Positions 1 through 5,862 of a stretch of DNA of 6,619 nucleotides are shown piece after piece. The stretch is from NCBI GenBank assembly GCA_001798265.1, contig MGRR01000059.1:6390-13008 (forward strand), written 5' to 3'. The notes under the pieces were generated by a model, which worked only from the letters and a program-made list of their open reading frames with translations, was not told the origin of the DNA and did no database searches. Numbering within the stretch: position 1 is the first letter of the stretch; every line of letters starts with the position of its first letter. The DNA comes from Deltaproteobacteria bacterium RIFCSPHIGHO2_12_FULL_43_9. GTDB taxonomy: Bacteria; Bdellovibrionota; O2-12-FULL-43-9. The translations under genes and the position numbers were made by a program.

Positions 1-11
1 AAAAGACATGA

Positions 12-17
12 TATAAA
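12..17 (+). promoter_or_regulatory. possible -10 element of the ligA promoter
   Basis: TATAAA (5 of 6 to TATAAT) ends 8 bases before the ligA ATG at 26. A start site about 7 bases downstream would fall at roughly base 24, leaving almost no leader. This fits the absence of any Shine-Dalgarno sequence before the ATG. The matching -35 would lie off the left edge, so the promoter cannot be confirmed here. Confidence 0.3.
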
Positions 18-25
18 AGCTCTCT

Positions 26-2032
26 ATGACCTCAAAACATTCAGTTAGGGAAAGAATAGAAAAACTCGTCAAGGATCTTAATTACCACAATTACAGATAT
101 TATATCCTGGATAACCCCGAAATCTCAGACGCAGAATACGACAAGATGCTTCGGGAGCTGCAAAAACTAGAGGGGGAGAATCCCGAATTTCAACTTCCGG
201 ATTCCCCTTCTCAGAGGGTGGGAGCAAAACCGTTAGATAAATTTAAAAAGCACAAACATAAAACTCTCATGCTTTCATTAAACAATGCCATGGATGACGA
301 AGAGCTCCTGGCCTTTGATGAGAGGGTCAAAAAATTCCTTGAAACATCTAAAGAGGTTGGTTACACGGCAGAGTTGAAATTTGATGGCCTTGCAATTGAG
401 CTTGTTTACGAAAACAGAATCTTGACCGTCGGATCAACAAGAGGGGATGGAGAAACAGGGGAAGATGTCACACCCAATATCAAAACAGTTAAAAACATAC
501 CTCTTCATCTCTCTGATAAACCACCGGCCTATCTAGAAGTGCGGGGGGAGGTGGTTTTAACAAAAAGGGCTTTTGCGAAACTAAACGAGGAGAGGGAAAA
601 GGGTGAAGAGCCCCTTTTTGCTAATCCAAGAAACGCCGCGGCAGGCTCCGTAAGACAGCTCGATTCAAAAATAACCGCAAAACGCCCGCTTCATTTCTTT
701 GCCTACGGAATCGGAGAGACCAAGGGGGAGTTATTTGATTCACAGTATGAGTTGTTAAAAAAACTCTCAAGGTTCGGAATCCCCGTCAATGAACATTGCG
801 CTCTTTGTAAAAATATAGACGAGGTCCAAAGGTTTTTTAAAAAAATTGGAGAGAAAAGGGAAAAGCTTGATTATGAGATCGACGGAATAGTGGTAAAGGT
901 TAACGACTTCAGACTTCAGGATAAACTAGGAACTATTTCAAGATCTCCACGATGGGCAATAGCAAGAAAATTCGCCGCGCAGGAAGCGTCAACGGTTATT
1001 GAAGACATAATAGTACAGGTTGGGAGAACGGGCGCCCTGACACCTGTTGCGAAACTAAAACCTGTTCACGTCGGCGGTGTCACAGTAAAAAGTGCGACCC
1101 TGCACAATCAGGATGAAATAGATCGAAAGGATATTCGAATAGGAGATACCGTTTTCATCCGAAGAGCCGGAGATGTTATTCCTGAGGTTATAAAAATAGT
1201 TGAATCAAAGCGGCATAAAAATTCCAGGCCTTACAAAATGCCAAAACAGTGCCCGGAATGCGGAGCGGAGGCGCTAAAAGACGAAGAAGAGGTTGTTTCA
1301 AGATGCATAGGCTTAAGCTGTCCCGCGAAATTAAAAGAGGGAATCCGCCATTTCGTTTCAAAAGGTGGAATGGATATTGAAGGAATTGGGCATAAGCTTG
1401 TTGAGCAATTTGTTGACGAGGGTTTGGTAAAAAAATTCTCTGACTTTTACACACTAACAGAAAAAGACATTCTAAAACTCGAACGACAGGGAGAAAAGAG
1501 CGCAAAAAACCATATTGAAGCAATTGAAAAGAGTAAACACGTCTCCCTTGACAGATTTATTTACGCGCTTGGAATCAGACACGTTGGAGAGCATCTCTCT
1601 AAGGTTCTGGCACAGGAGTTTGGAGACATTAAAAAATTGGAACACGTAAAGGAAGACATATTAATTAAGATTCATGAGATTGGTCCGGAGGTTGCTTTTG
1701 CCGTTTCTCATTTTTTTAATGAACCAAGAAATCTGCAGGAGATCCACAATCTCCTGCACGCAGGGGTTAAATCTATAGGACAGAAGAAAAAAACAGGTGG
1801 GAGGTTTGAAGGAAAAACATTTGTGCTTACAGGAACACTACCACGCCTTCAAAGAGGTGAAGCCAAGAGGATGATTGAAGCTGAAGGTGGCCATGTGGCA
1901 GGATCGGTTAGTGGTAATACAGACTTTGTTGTTGCTGGGAGCGAACCTGGAAGCAAATTTGATAAAGCCAAAGAGTTAAAAGTTCCAATCATTGACGAAG
2001 AAGATCTCCTAAGATTACTAAAGGGATCCTGA
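26..2032 (+). CDS. ligA: NAD-dependent DNA ligase LigA
   Basis: LigA seals nicks in duplex DNA during replication and repair, using NAD+ to adenylate itself; it is cytoplasmic and normally essential. At 668 residues it is full length for the family. The domain order is complete. Domain Ia has the YxxYRYYxxDxPxxxDAEYD-type NAD+/NMN motif at about 20-39. The adenylation domain has the nucleotidyl lysine K118 in KFDG (118-121), then TRGDGxxGEDVT, FANPRNAAAGS and DYEIDGIVVKV. An OB fold follows at about 326-405. A Cys4 zinc site uses C409, C412, C427 and C432. Helix-hairpin-helix repeats fill about 440-590, and a BRCT domain runs from about 594 to the end (FVLTGTL start). The ATG at 26 matches the usual family N-terminus but has no clear Shine-Dalgarno. 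The gene has no functional link to the BMC operon downstream and seems to be only a chromosomal neighbour. Identification is secure. Confidence 0.98.
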   Translation: MTSKHSVRERIEKLVKDLNYHNYRYYILDNPEISDAEYDKMLRELQKLEGENPEFQLPDSPSQRVGAKPLDKFKKHKHKTLMLSLNNAMDDEELLAFDERVKKFLETSKEVGYTAELKFDGLAIELVYENRILTVGSTRGDGETGEDVTPNIKTVKNIPLHLSDKPPAYLEVRGEVVLTKRAFAKLNEEREKGEEPLFANPRNAAAGSVRQLDSKITAKRPLHFFAYGIGETKGELFDSQYELLKKLSRFGIPVNEHCALCKNIDEVQRFFKKIGEKREKLDYEIDGIVVKVNDFRLQDKLGTISRSPRWAIARKFAAQEASTVIEDIIVQVGRTGALTPVAKLKPVHVGGVTVKSATLHNQDEIDRKDIRIGDTVFIRRAGDVIPEVIKIVESKRHKNSRPYKMPKQCPECGAEALKDEEEVVSRCIGLSCPAKLKEGIRHFVSKGGMDIEGIGHKLVEQFVDEGLVKKFSDFYTLTEKDILKLERQGEKSAKNHIEAIEKSKHVSLDRFIYALGIRHVGEHLSKVLAQEFGDIKKLEHVKEDILIKIHEIGPEVAFAVSHFFNEPRNLQEIHNLLHAGVKSIGQKKKTGGRFEGKTFVLTGTLPRLQRGEAKRMIEAEGGHVAGSVSGNTDFVVAGSEPGSKFDKAKELKVPIIDEEDLLRLLKGS

Positions 2033-2060
2033 AAAATTCAAGGACCCTTATTTGAATATT
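2021..2060 (+). terminator. ligA: likely intrinsic terminator of ligA, overlapping its stop codon
   Basis: The arms AAGGGATCCT (2021-2030) and AGGACCCTT (2041-2049) form nine base pairs with a single bulged A, around an AT-rich 10-base loop. The stem includes the last codons and first base of the TGA stop (2030-2032). The following ATTTGAATATTT tract is T-rich but interrupted, so termination may be partial. It separates ligA from the genes downstream. Confidence 0.5.
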
Positions 2061-2064
2061 TAAA

Positions 2065-2078
2065 TTAGCTTATGCTAA
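2065..2078. promoter_or_regulatory. small inverted repeat upstream of the cassette, possible operator
   Basis: TTAGC (2065-2069) and GCTAA (2074-2078) form a perfect 5-base inverted repeat around TTAT, ending 9 bases before the ATG of the small gene at 2088. It sits in the only stretch available for that gene's promoter, so it could be a binding site for autoregulation. No convincing -35/-10 pair was found, and such AT-rich palindromes arise by chance. Confidence 0.2.
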
Positions 2079-2087
2079 ATTAGTGGA

Positions 2088-2342
2088 ATGAGATCCAAAA
2101 TATCAGATACAAATAAACAGGTTGATGAGGAATACGCAAAATTGCTCCGTAATTGTCCGGTGTCTGAAAAATTAAGTCATGTTTTTGAAATGAGTTCTTG
2201 GACCTTGAATCTTGCAAAAAGAGCAATTGCCCGTTCTAATCCCAGTTGGAGCACTGAGGAAGTCAATTTATATTTTGTTAAAATATTTTATGGGGACTCC
2301 TTGCAACAAAAGGTTGCAAGCCGTATGAATAGGAAGTTGTGA
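2088..2342 (+). CDS. small helical protein paired with a nucleotidyltransferase
   Basis: An 84-residue protein, charged and probably all helical, with no signal peptide or membrane segment. The core (about 20-70) has the pattern VFEMSSWTLNLAKRAI, then SNPSWSTEEVNLYFVKIFYG. I recall similar small proteins (L-x-ELS-x-x-x-x-LA-x-AG-I-x-x-x-x-P-x-W-S-EEE...LYG) encoded just upstream of nucleotidyltransferase-fold proteins in many bacteria; no function is assigned. The stop codon overlaps the next start by four bases (GTGA), so the two are probably translationally coupled. The ATG at 2088 is the only reasonable start, although its Shine-Dalgarno is poor. By position it could be an antitoxin or binding partner, which is inference. 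Its low GC is shared with the next gene and differs from both flanks. Confidence 0.8.
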   Translation: MRSKISDTNKQVDEEYAKLLRNCPVSEKLSHVFEMSSWTLNLAKRAIARSNPSWSTEEVNLYFVKIFYGDSLQQKVASRMNRKL

Positions 2343-2926
2343 AGCAAGAAGAAGTAACCGAAGCTCTTACCACCGTAATTCGTACCCTAAGCAATCTTCA
2401 AATTCCTTATTACATAGGTGGGTCCGTAGCTAGTTCAGTCTATGGCGCGTTTAGGGCAACACGAGATGTAGATATTGTATCAAACCTCAGGATAAAAGAT
2501 GTAGATAATTTCGTTGATGCACTTAAGGAAGAATATTATGTCGATCGTGATATGATAATAGAAGCTATCCGTAGACGTTCCTCATTTAATGTAATCCATC
2601 TAAAGACAATGTTTAAAATCGATATTTTTATTTTAAAAGAACGTCAGTTTGATAAGACTGCCTTAAAACGCAAAAGGGAGGATACATTAAGTGGGGCATC
2701 ACCATTAAAACTATTCATATCTTCACCGGAAGATATTATTCTCCACAAATTAGAATGGTATAAATTAGGGGGTTGTATTTCTGAAAGGCAAATCGAAGAT
2801 ATAAAAAATATTATTCTTGTGCAGGCTAAAAATCTCGATATGCCTTATATAAACCAGTGGGCCGATAAACTTGGCGTTAGTGAAATTCTTGAAAAGCTAC
2901 TCAAAGAAATTGCAGGGTTGTCTTAA
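2339..2926 (+). CDS. nucleotidyltransferase-fold protein (AbiEii/MNT-like)
   Basis: A 195-residue soluble protein with the signature of the DNA polymerase beta-type nucleotidyltransferase fold. It has GGS at 27-29, the paired acidic residues D43 and D45 in TRDVDIV, and a third acid, D95, in FKIDIF. All three metal-binding carboxylates are present, so it is probably active in transferring a nucleotide to a protein, RNA or small molecule. The C-terminal part contains SPEDIILHKLEWY and SERQIEDI, typical of the stand-alone members of this group. The start is GTG at 2339, overlapping the TGA of the preceding gene, with AGGA at 2331-2334 as the ribosome binding site. The two-gene layout resembles nucleotidyltransferase toxin-antitoxin pairs (AbiE, HEPN/MNT), but the partner is neither a recognisable HEPN protein nor an AbiEi-type repressor. 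Toxin activity is therefore unproven. At about 35% GC the gene looks horizontally acquired. Confidence 0.85.
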   Translation: MKQEEVTEALTTVIRTLSNLQIPYYIGGSVASSVYGAFRATRDVDIVSNLRIKDVDNFVDALKEEYYVDRDMIIEAIRRRSSFNVIHLKTMFKIDIFILKERQFDKTALKRKREDTLSGASPLKLFISSPEDIILHKLEWYKLGGCISERQIEDIKNIILVQAKNLDMPYINQWADKLGVSEILEKLLKEIAGLS

Positions 2927-2950
2927 ACATACTTCATAACCTTACTCTGC

Positions 2951-2979
2951 TTGACATATAGGCAGGTCGGGGCTATCAG
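2951..2979 (+). promoter_or_regulatory. sigma70-type promoter of the BMC operon
   Basis: A perfect -35 TTGACA (2951-2956), a 17-base spacer, and TATCAG (2974-2979, 4 of 6) as the -10. The predicted start is near 2986, giving a leader of about 13 bases that contains GGAG at 2990-2993 before the ATG at 2999. It is the only convincing promoter between ligA and the BMC genes. The BMC-T reading frame stays open through it, which would give a false 16-residue N-terminal extension starting at TTG. Confidence 0.6.
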
Positions 2980-2989
2980 ATGGGTTTCT

Positions 2990-2993
2990 GGAG
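2990..2993 (+). promoter_or_regulatory. ribosome binding site fixing the first BMC-T start
   Basis: GGAG with a 5-base spacer before the ATG at 2999. It supports that ATG over the TTG at 2951, which coincides with the promoter -35. Confidence 0.7.
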
Positions 2994-2998
2994 ATTAT

Positions 2999-3625
2999 AT
3001 GGCTGGAAAAATCCAATTAAAAACCTACGTCTTTTTAGATTCAATGCAACCACAGCTTGCTGAATATATAGGCACTACCGCACGTGGATTTTTGCCTATA
3101 CCGGGTGATGCATCTTTATTTGTGGAAATCTCACCGGGGATTGCAATCAATCAGATTACAGATATTGCCTTAAAGGCAACCGCAGTTCGTCCTGCTATTC
3201 AGGTTGTTGAGAGAGCATTTGGGGTATTAGAAGTCCATCATCCTGAGCAGGCAGAGGTCAGGCAGGCAGGGATTGCAATTCTGCGTGGGTTGGAACTGGA
3301 GGAGAAAAACCGCCAGAAACCCAAGATTGTTTCACAGCAGACAATCCGTGCGGTTGAACCTGATCAGGCCGTTTTAATCAATAAAAATAGATATGGACAG
3401 ATGATTCTGCCGGGACAGTCACTTTTTATTTTAGAGACCGAACCAGCGGCATATATTGCCTTTGCCGCGAATGAGGCGGAAAAGGCTGCAAGAATTCAAT
3501 TGGTAGACGTTAAACCAATTGGCGCCTATGGAAGATTATATTTATCAGGTGAGGAATCAGAAATAGATTCCGCGGCAGAGGCTGCGATTACAAAACTAGA
3601 GGGTTTAGACGGGGTTAACTTTTAA
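2999..3625 (+). CDS. BMC-T shell protein, double-stacking gated type (permuted tandem BMC domain)
   Basis: A shell subunit with two fused BMC domains; three copies make a pseudohexameric tile. The 208 residues read LKTYVFLDSMQPQLAEYI at the start, ISPGIAINQITDIALKAT at about 44-61, IQVVERAFGVLEVHH at 67-81, and a second domain from about 108 with LINKNRYGQMILPGQSLFILE and AANEAEKAARIQLVDVKPIGAYGRL. This closely matches the Haliangium ochraceum BMC-T2/T3 type as I remember it, which belongs to the CsoS1D-like group whose trimers stack face to face and have a large gated pore. E71-R72 fall where the CsoS1D gate uses a Glu-Arg pair, so they are the probable gate residues here. The likely role is to let larger molecules such as cofactors cross the shell. 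It is the first gene of the operon, directly behind the promoter. Confidence 0.93.
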   Translation: MAGKIQLKTYVFLDSMQPQLAEYIGTTARGFLPIPGDASLFVEISPGIAINQITDIALKATAVRPAIQVVERAFGVLEVHHPEQAEVRQAGIAILRGLELEEKNRQKPKIVSQQTIRAVEPDQAVLINKNRYGQMILPGQSLFILETEPAAYIAFAANEAEKAARIQLVDVKPIGAYGRLYLSGEESEIDSAAEAAITKLEGLDGVNF

Positions 3626-3629
3626 TAAA

Positions 3630-3662
3630 GAGATGCTCGACGCGCTACGCGCTGGGCATGAC
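3630..3662. repeat. hairpin repeat unit 1 (GAGAT...ATGAC family)
   Basis: A 33-base unit beginning GAGAT and ending ATGAC. Bases 3633-3659 fold into a 12-position stem with one A/C mismatch, two G-T wobbles and a 3-base loop (inner arms CGCG/CGCG). It begins 4 bases after the BMC-T stop codon. There is no T-tract, so it is not a standard terminator. It resembles the short dispersed palindromes seen in many bacterial genomes. Confidence 0.7.
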
Positions 3663-3670
3663 AAAACAAA

Positions 3671-3706
3671 GAGATCCCAACGCTTGTTTCGCAAGCCCGG
3701 GATGAC
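3671..3706. repeat. hairpin repeat unit 2 (GAGAT...ATGAC family)
   Basis: A 36-base second copy of the same plan, 8 bases (AAAACAAA) after unit 1. Outer arms are ATCCC (3674-3678) and GGGAT (3699-3703); inner arms are GCTTG (3682-3686) and CAAGC (3692-3696). Stem sequences differ from unit 1 while the GAGAT and ATGAC ends are kept, so the fold and ends are conserved rather than the stem bases. The BMC-H ribosome binding site AAAGGA (3708-3713) follows at once. Confidence 0.7.
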
Positions 3707-3721
3707 GAAAGGATATAAAAT

Positions 3722-4054
3722 ATGTCAGACGCATTGGGAATGATAGAGACCAAAGGCTTCGCCGCAATGGTTGAGGCCTCGGACGCCATGGTTAAAGCGG
3801 CAAAGGTTGAGTTGGTTAGCTACGAAAAGATTGGTGGTGGTTATGTTACTGCCATCATTCGTGGTGATGTTGCCGCGGTCAAGGCTGCCCTCGAGGCTGG
3901 TCAGCGTAGCGCAGAGAAGGTTGGTGAGGTTGTCTCGGTTCACGTAATTCCTAGACCACACACAAGTATTGAGCTTCCACTTCCATTGGGTAGAGGAAAT
4001 GTTGCTGCTCAGAGAAAAAATACAAGGGCAACCCAAACAGCCGGAAACGCGTAA
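3722..4054 (+). CDS. BMC-H hexameric shell protein
   Basis: A single-domain BMC (Pfam00936-type) protein that forms the hexamers making up most facets of the shell. Diagnostic features are the N-terminal DALGMIETKGFAAMVEASDAMVKAA, the edge lysine K25, the pore loop KIGGG at 36-40, VTAIIRGDVAAVKAALEAG, and the IPRPH motif at 76-80 with R78 at the hexamer edge. It is nearly identical in these segments to the Haliangium ochraceum BMC-H I remember. At 110 residues it carries a tail of about 20-25 polar, basic residues after PLPLGRG. The ATG at 3722 has AAAGGA 8 bases upstream. Hairpin repeats flank the gene on both sides, unlike the other genes of the operon. The gene is about 51% GC in the sampled part. 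Identification is secure; the exact cargo of the compartment is not revealed by this protein. Confidence 0.97.
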   Translation: MSDALGMIETKGFAAMVEASDAMVKAAKVELVSYEKIGGGYVTAIIRGDVAAVKAALEAGQRSAEKVGEVVSVHVIPRPHTSIELPLPLGRGNVAAQRKNTRATQTAGNA

Positions 4055-4060
4055 TTAAAC

Positions 4061-4118
4061 TGTCATTCCGGCGAAAGCCGGAATCTAGTTCTGGATCCCG
4101 GCTTTCGCCGGGATGACA
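4061..4118. repeat. 58-base palindromic dispersed repeat (MITE/REP-like)
   Basis: The left arm (4061-4085, beginning TGTCATTCCGG) and right arm (4094-4118, ending GGGATGACA) are inverted copies of 25 bases with only two mismatches, around an 8-base centre. Each arm is itself a small hairpin (CCGGC-GAAA-GCCGG and CCCGGC-TTTC-GCCGGG), so the element could form one long stem or two short ones. There is no T-tract. The TGTCATTCC...GGGATGACA ends are those of a repeat family common in many bacterial chromosomes. It lies 6 bases after the BMC-H stop and 15 bases before the BMC-P start. Confidence 0.85.
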
Positions 4119-4123
4119 ACAAA

Positions 4124-4127
4124 GGGA
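4124..4127 (+). promoter_or_regulatory. ribosome binding site fixing the BMC-P start
   Basis: GGGA within AAAGGGAAGAG, 6 bases before the ATG at 4134. It argues against the in-frame ATG at 4113, which lies inside the right arm of the palindromic repeat and has no Shine-Dalgarno. Confidence 0.7.
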
Positions 4128-4133
4128 AGAGTT

Positions 4134-4421
4134 ATGCAGTTAGGTAAAATTGTAGGAACTGTTGTTGCTTCCCAAAAGGATCAGCAACTGGAGGGGATGA
4201 AGTTTCATCTTGTCCAGACTACTGATTTGACCGGAGCCGTAACGGGAAAACCTATTGTCGCGGTCGATTCAGTCGGCGCCGGCGTTGGTGAATTAATTCT
4301 TTTCGCTTCCGGAAGTTCCGCGCGACAAACAGAGACTACAAACAACCGTCCGGTTGACGCTGTAATTATGGCAATTGTTGACTTGGTTGAGGTTGGTGGT
4401 GAGACCTTATACCGAAAATAA
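4134..4421 (+). CDS. BMC-P pentameric shell vertex protein (EutN/CcmL family)
   Basis: A 95-residue protein of the EutN/CcmL family, which forms the pentamers capping the vertices of the icosahedral shell. Family features are MQLGKIVGTVVAS at the N-terminus, a middle segment GKPIVAVDSVGAGVGELILFASGSSARQT at about 40-67, and PVDAVIMAIVDLVE near the C-terminus. Length is typical. An in-frame ATG 21 bases upstream would add MTTKGRV, but that lies in repeat DNA and the family starts at the residue chosen here. Its 3' end overlaps the aldehyde dehydrogenase start by 23 bases, so the two are likely translationally coupled. This is the first of at least two BMC-P genes in the operon. Confidence 0.95.
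   Translation: MQLGKIVGTVVASQKDQQLEGMKFHLVQTTDLTGAVTGKPIVAVDSVGAGVGELILFASGSSARQTETTNNRPVDAVIMAIVDLVEVGGETLYRK
4389..4392 (+). promoter_or_regulatory. ribosome binding site favouring the GTG start of the dehydrogenase
   Basis: GAGG with a 6-base spacer to the GTG at 4399, lying inside the BMC-P gene. The neighbouring GTG at 4396 would have only a 3-base spacer, and the TTG codons further up lie at or before this site, so 4399 is preferred. Confidence 0.5.
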
Positions 4422-5862
4422 TAACTTAAGTGAAAAAGATGTCAGCCGACTGGTTGAGAAGGTTCTATCTCAGCTGAAAAAGGATGAATTAAAGCAACCT
4501 TGTGCGGGGGCTCCCGCCCCTGAAAAATGGATTACACCGACCATCATTACTAACAGGGGGATCGGAATATTTGACGATCTGGACCAGGCGGTTGGCGCAG
4601 CGTCTGTCGCATTTGAACATTGGCAAAACGTACCTTTAGAAAATAGACGTAAAATAATCGCTGCGATTAGAAAGGCATGCCACGCAATAGTCGATGAAAT
4701 CTCGTCTCTGGCGGTGGAAGAGACTGGCCTTGGGCGGGTTGAGGATAAAAAGAGCAAGAATCGTTTGGTTATTGATAAAACCCCCGGGGTCGAGATTCTG
4801 GTTCCAGAGGCGTTTACCGGGGACGATGGGCTGATGCTGATGGAGCTTGCTCCATTTGGTGTAATAGGCGCAATCACCCCATGCACAAACCCAAGCGAGA
4901 CAATAATCAATAACGCTATAGGCATGCTAGCTGCTGGAAACTCTGTCGTCTTTAATCCACATCCATCGGCAAAGAGGGTTTCACAAAAGACTTTAGTCAC
5001 AATTAATGAAGCAATTGTTGCCAGTGGCGGTCCGGCTAATATGTTAACCACAGTTGCTGAACCAACAATTGATGTCGCTACCGCGCTGATGAAGCATCCA
5101 GGGATTAGAATTCTGGTTGTAACCGGTGGGCCGGGTGTTGTTCAGGCTGCCATGGGGAGTGGTAAAAAGGTAATTGCCGCCGGTCCGGGTAACCCACCTG
5201 TTGTGGTCGATGAGACCGCGAATCTTTGTCAGGCAGGGAGAGATGTGGTTTTGGGAGCAGGTCTGGATAACAACATAGTGTGTGTGGTTGAAAAGGAGCT
5301 TTTTGTTGTCGACTCGGTCGCGGATAAATTAAAAACCGAGATGATTAAGAATGGCGCGTTTGAAATTCCGGCACATCAAATACGCAGATTAACAAATCTG
5401 GTTCTGGAGGATGGTCATCCCAAAAAGGAGTGTGTCGGTAAAAATGCATCAGTCATTGCAAGGATGGCTGGAATAAACGTTCCGGACGAGACAAGGCTTT
5501 TAATCCTTGAGGTTGACGAGAATCACCCCTTGGTTCACACAGAAATGCTGATGCCGGTTTTTCCGGTTGTCCGGGTGAAGGATGTTGGTGATGGAATTAG
5601 GGAGGCTGTCAGGGCTGAGGGTGGAAGGTTCCATACGGCGGTAATGCACTCGAAAAATATAGATAACCTTCATGCCATGGCGCGCGCAGTTAATACCTCA
5701 ATCTTTGTTAAAAATGCCCCCTCATATGCCGGCCTTAGTCTGGGGGGCGAAGGATATACATCATTCACGATTGCTTCTCCTACTGGTGAGGGTCTAACAA
5801 CAGCCAGAAGCTTTTCCAGACTACGCCGATGTACTTTGAAGGACCATTTTAGGATTGTTTAG
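4399..5862 (+). CDS. CoA-acylating aldehyde dehydrogenase, PduP/EutE type, encapsulated
   Basis: Converts an aldehyde, NAD+ and CoA to acyl-CoA and NADH inside the microcompartment; it is the core enzyme of metabolosomes. From GTG 4399 the protein has 487 residues. Residues about 10-30 (LSEKDVSRLVEKVLSQLKKD) form an amphipathic helix with V15, L18, V19, V22, L23 and L26 on one face, followed by a Pro/Ala-rich linker. This is the usual encapsulation peptide. The catalytic domain shows PFGVIGAITPCTNPSETIINN, VTGGPGVVQAAMGSGKK, AAGPGNPPVVVDETA, and the catalytic cysteine C295 in DNNIVCVVEKE. The C-terminus has SFTIASPTGEGLTTARSFSRLRRC, also typical. The start is the uncertain point: the frame stays open upstream inside BMC-P, and GTG 4396 is nearly as good. 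The substrate chain length cannot be read from the sequence. No alcohol dehydrogenase or phosphotransacylase is in view to complete the cofactor recycling. Confidence 0.95.
   Translation: MRPYTENNNLSEKDVSRLVEKVLSQLKKDELKQPCAGAPAPEKWITPTIITNRGIGIFDDLDQAVGAASVAFEHWQNVPLENRRKIIAAIRKACHAIVDEISSLAVEETGLGRVEDKKSKNRLVIDKTPGVEILVPEAFTGDDGLMLMELAPFGVIGAITPCTNPSETIINNAIGMLAAGNSVVFNPHPSAKRVSQKTLVTINEAIVASGGPANMLTTVAEPTIDVATALMKHPGIRILVVTGGPGVVQAAMGSGKKVIAAGPGNPPVVVDETANLCQAGRDVVLGAGLDNNIVCVVEKELFVVDSVADKLKTEMIKNGAFEIPAHQIRRLTNLVLEDGHPKKECVGKNASVIARMAGINVPDETRLLILEVDENHPLVHTEMLMPVFPVVRVKDVGDGIREAVRAEGGRFHTAVMHSKNIDNLHAMARAVNTSIFVKNAPSYAGLSLGGEGYTSFTIASPTGEGLTTARSFSRLRRCTLKDHFRIV

Noticed and set aside
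1188..1523. 111-codon open frame on the - strand within ligA
   Set aside because: It is antisense to the zinc-finger and helix-hairpin-helix coding part of ligA and its translation has no recognisable features.
2033..2087. Sigma70 promoter for the nucleotidyltransferase cassette
   Set aside because: TTGAAT (2052-2057) and TATGCT (2071-2076) are only 13 bases apart, too close; other pairs match poorly. A promoter must exist here or upstream, but none can be named.
3630..3706. CRISPR array
   Set aside because: Only two short units with differing stems and an 8-base spacer; no repeat-spacer pattern and no cas genes in the window.
3725..4036. 103-codon open frame on the - strand within BMC-H
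   Set aside because: It mirrors the BMC-H gene almost exactly and is a shadow of its codon bias.
4061..4118. Palindrome as an intrinsic terminator
   Set aside because: The stem is strong but no T-tract follows on either side, and the operon continues with a BMC-P that needs the same transcript. A dispersed repeat explains it better.
4375..4398. Extended TTG start for the aldehyde dehydrogenase
   Set aside because: The added residues come from the out-of-frame end of BMC-P. The encapsulation helix and Shine-Dalgarno placement fit GTG 4399 better.
4470..5051. 193-codon open frame on the - strand
   Set aside because: It lies wholly inside the aldehyde dehydrogenase gene, whose protein carries clear family motifs in that region. 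The antisense translation resembles no family and has no ribosome binding site evident.
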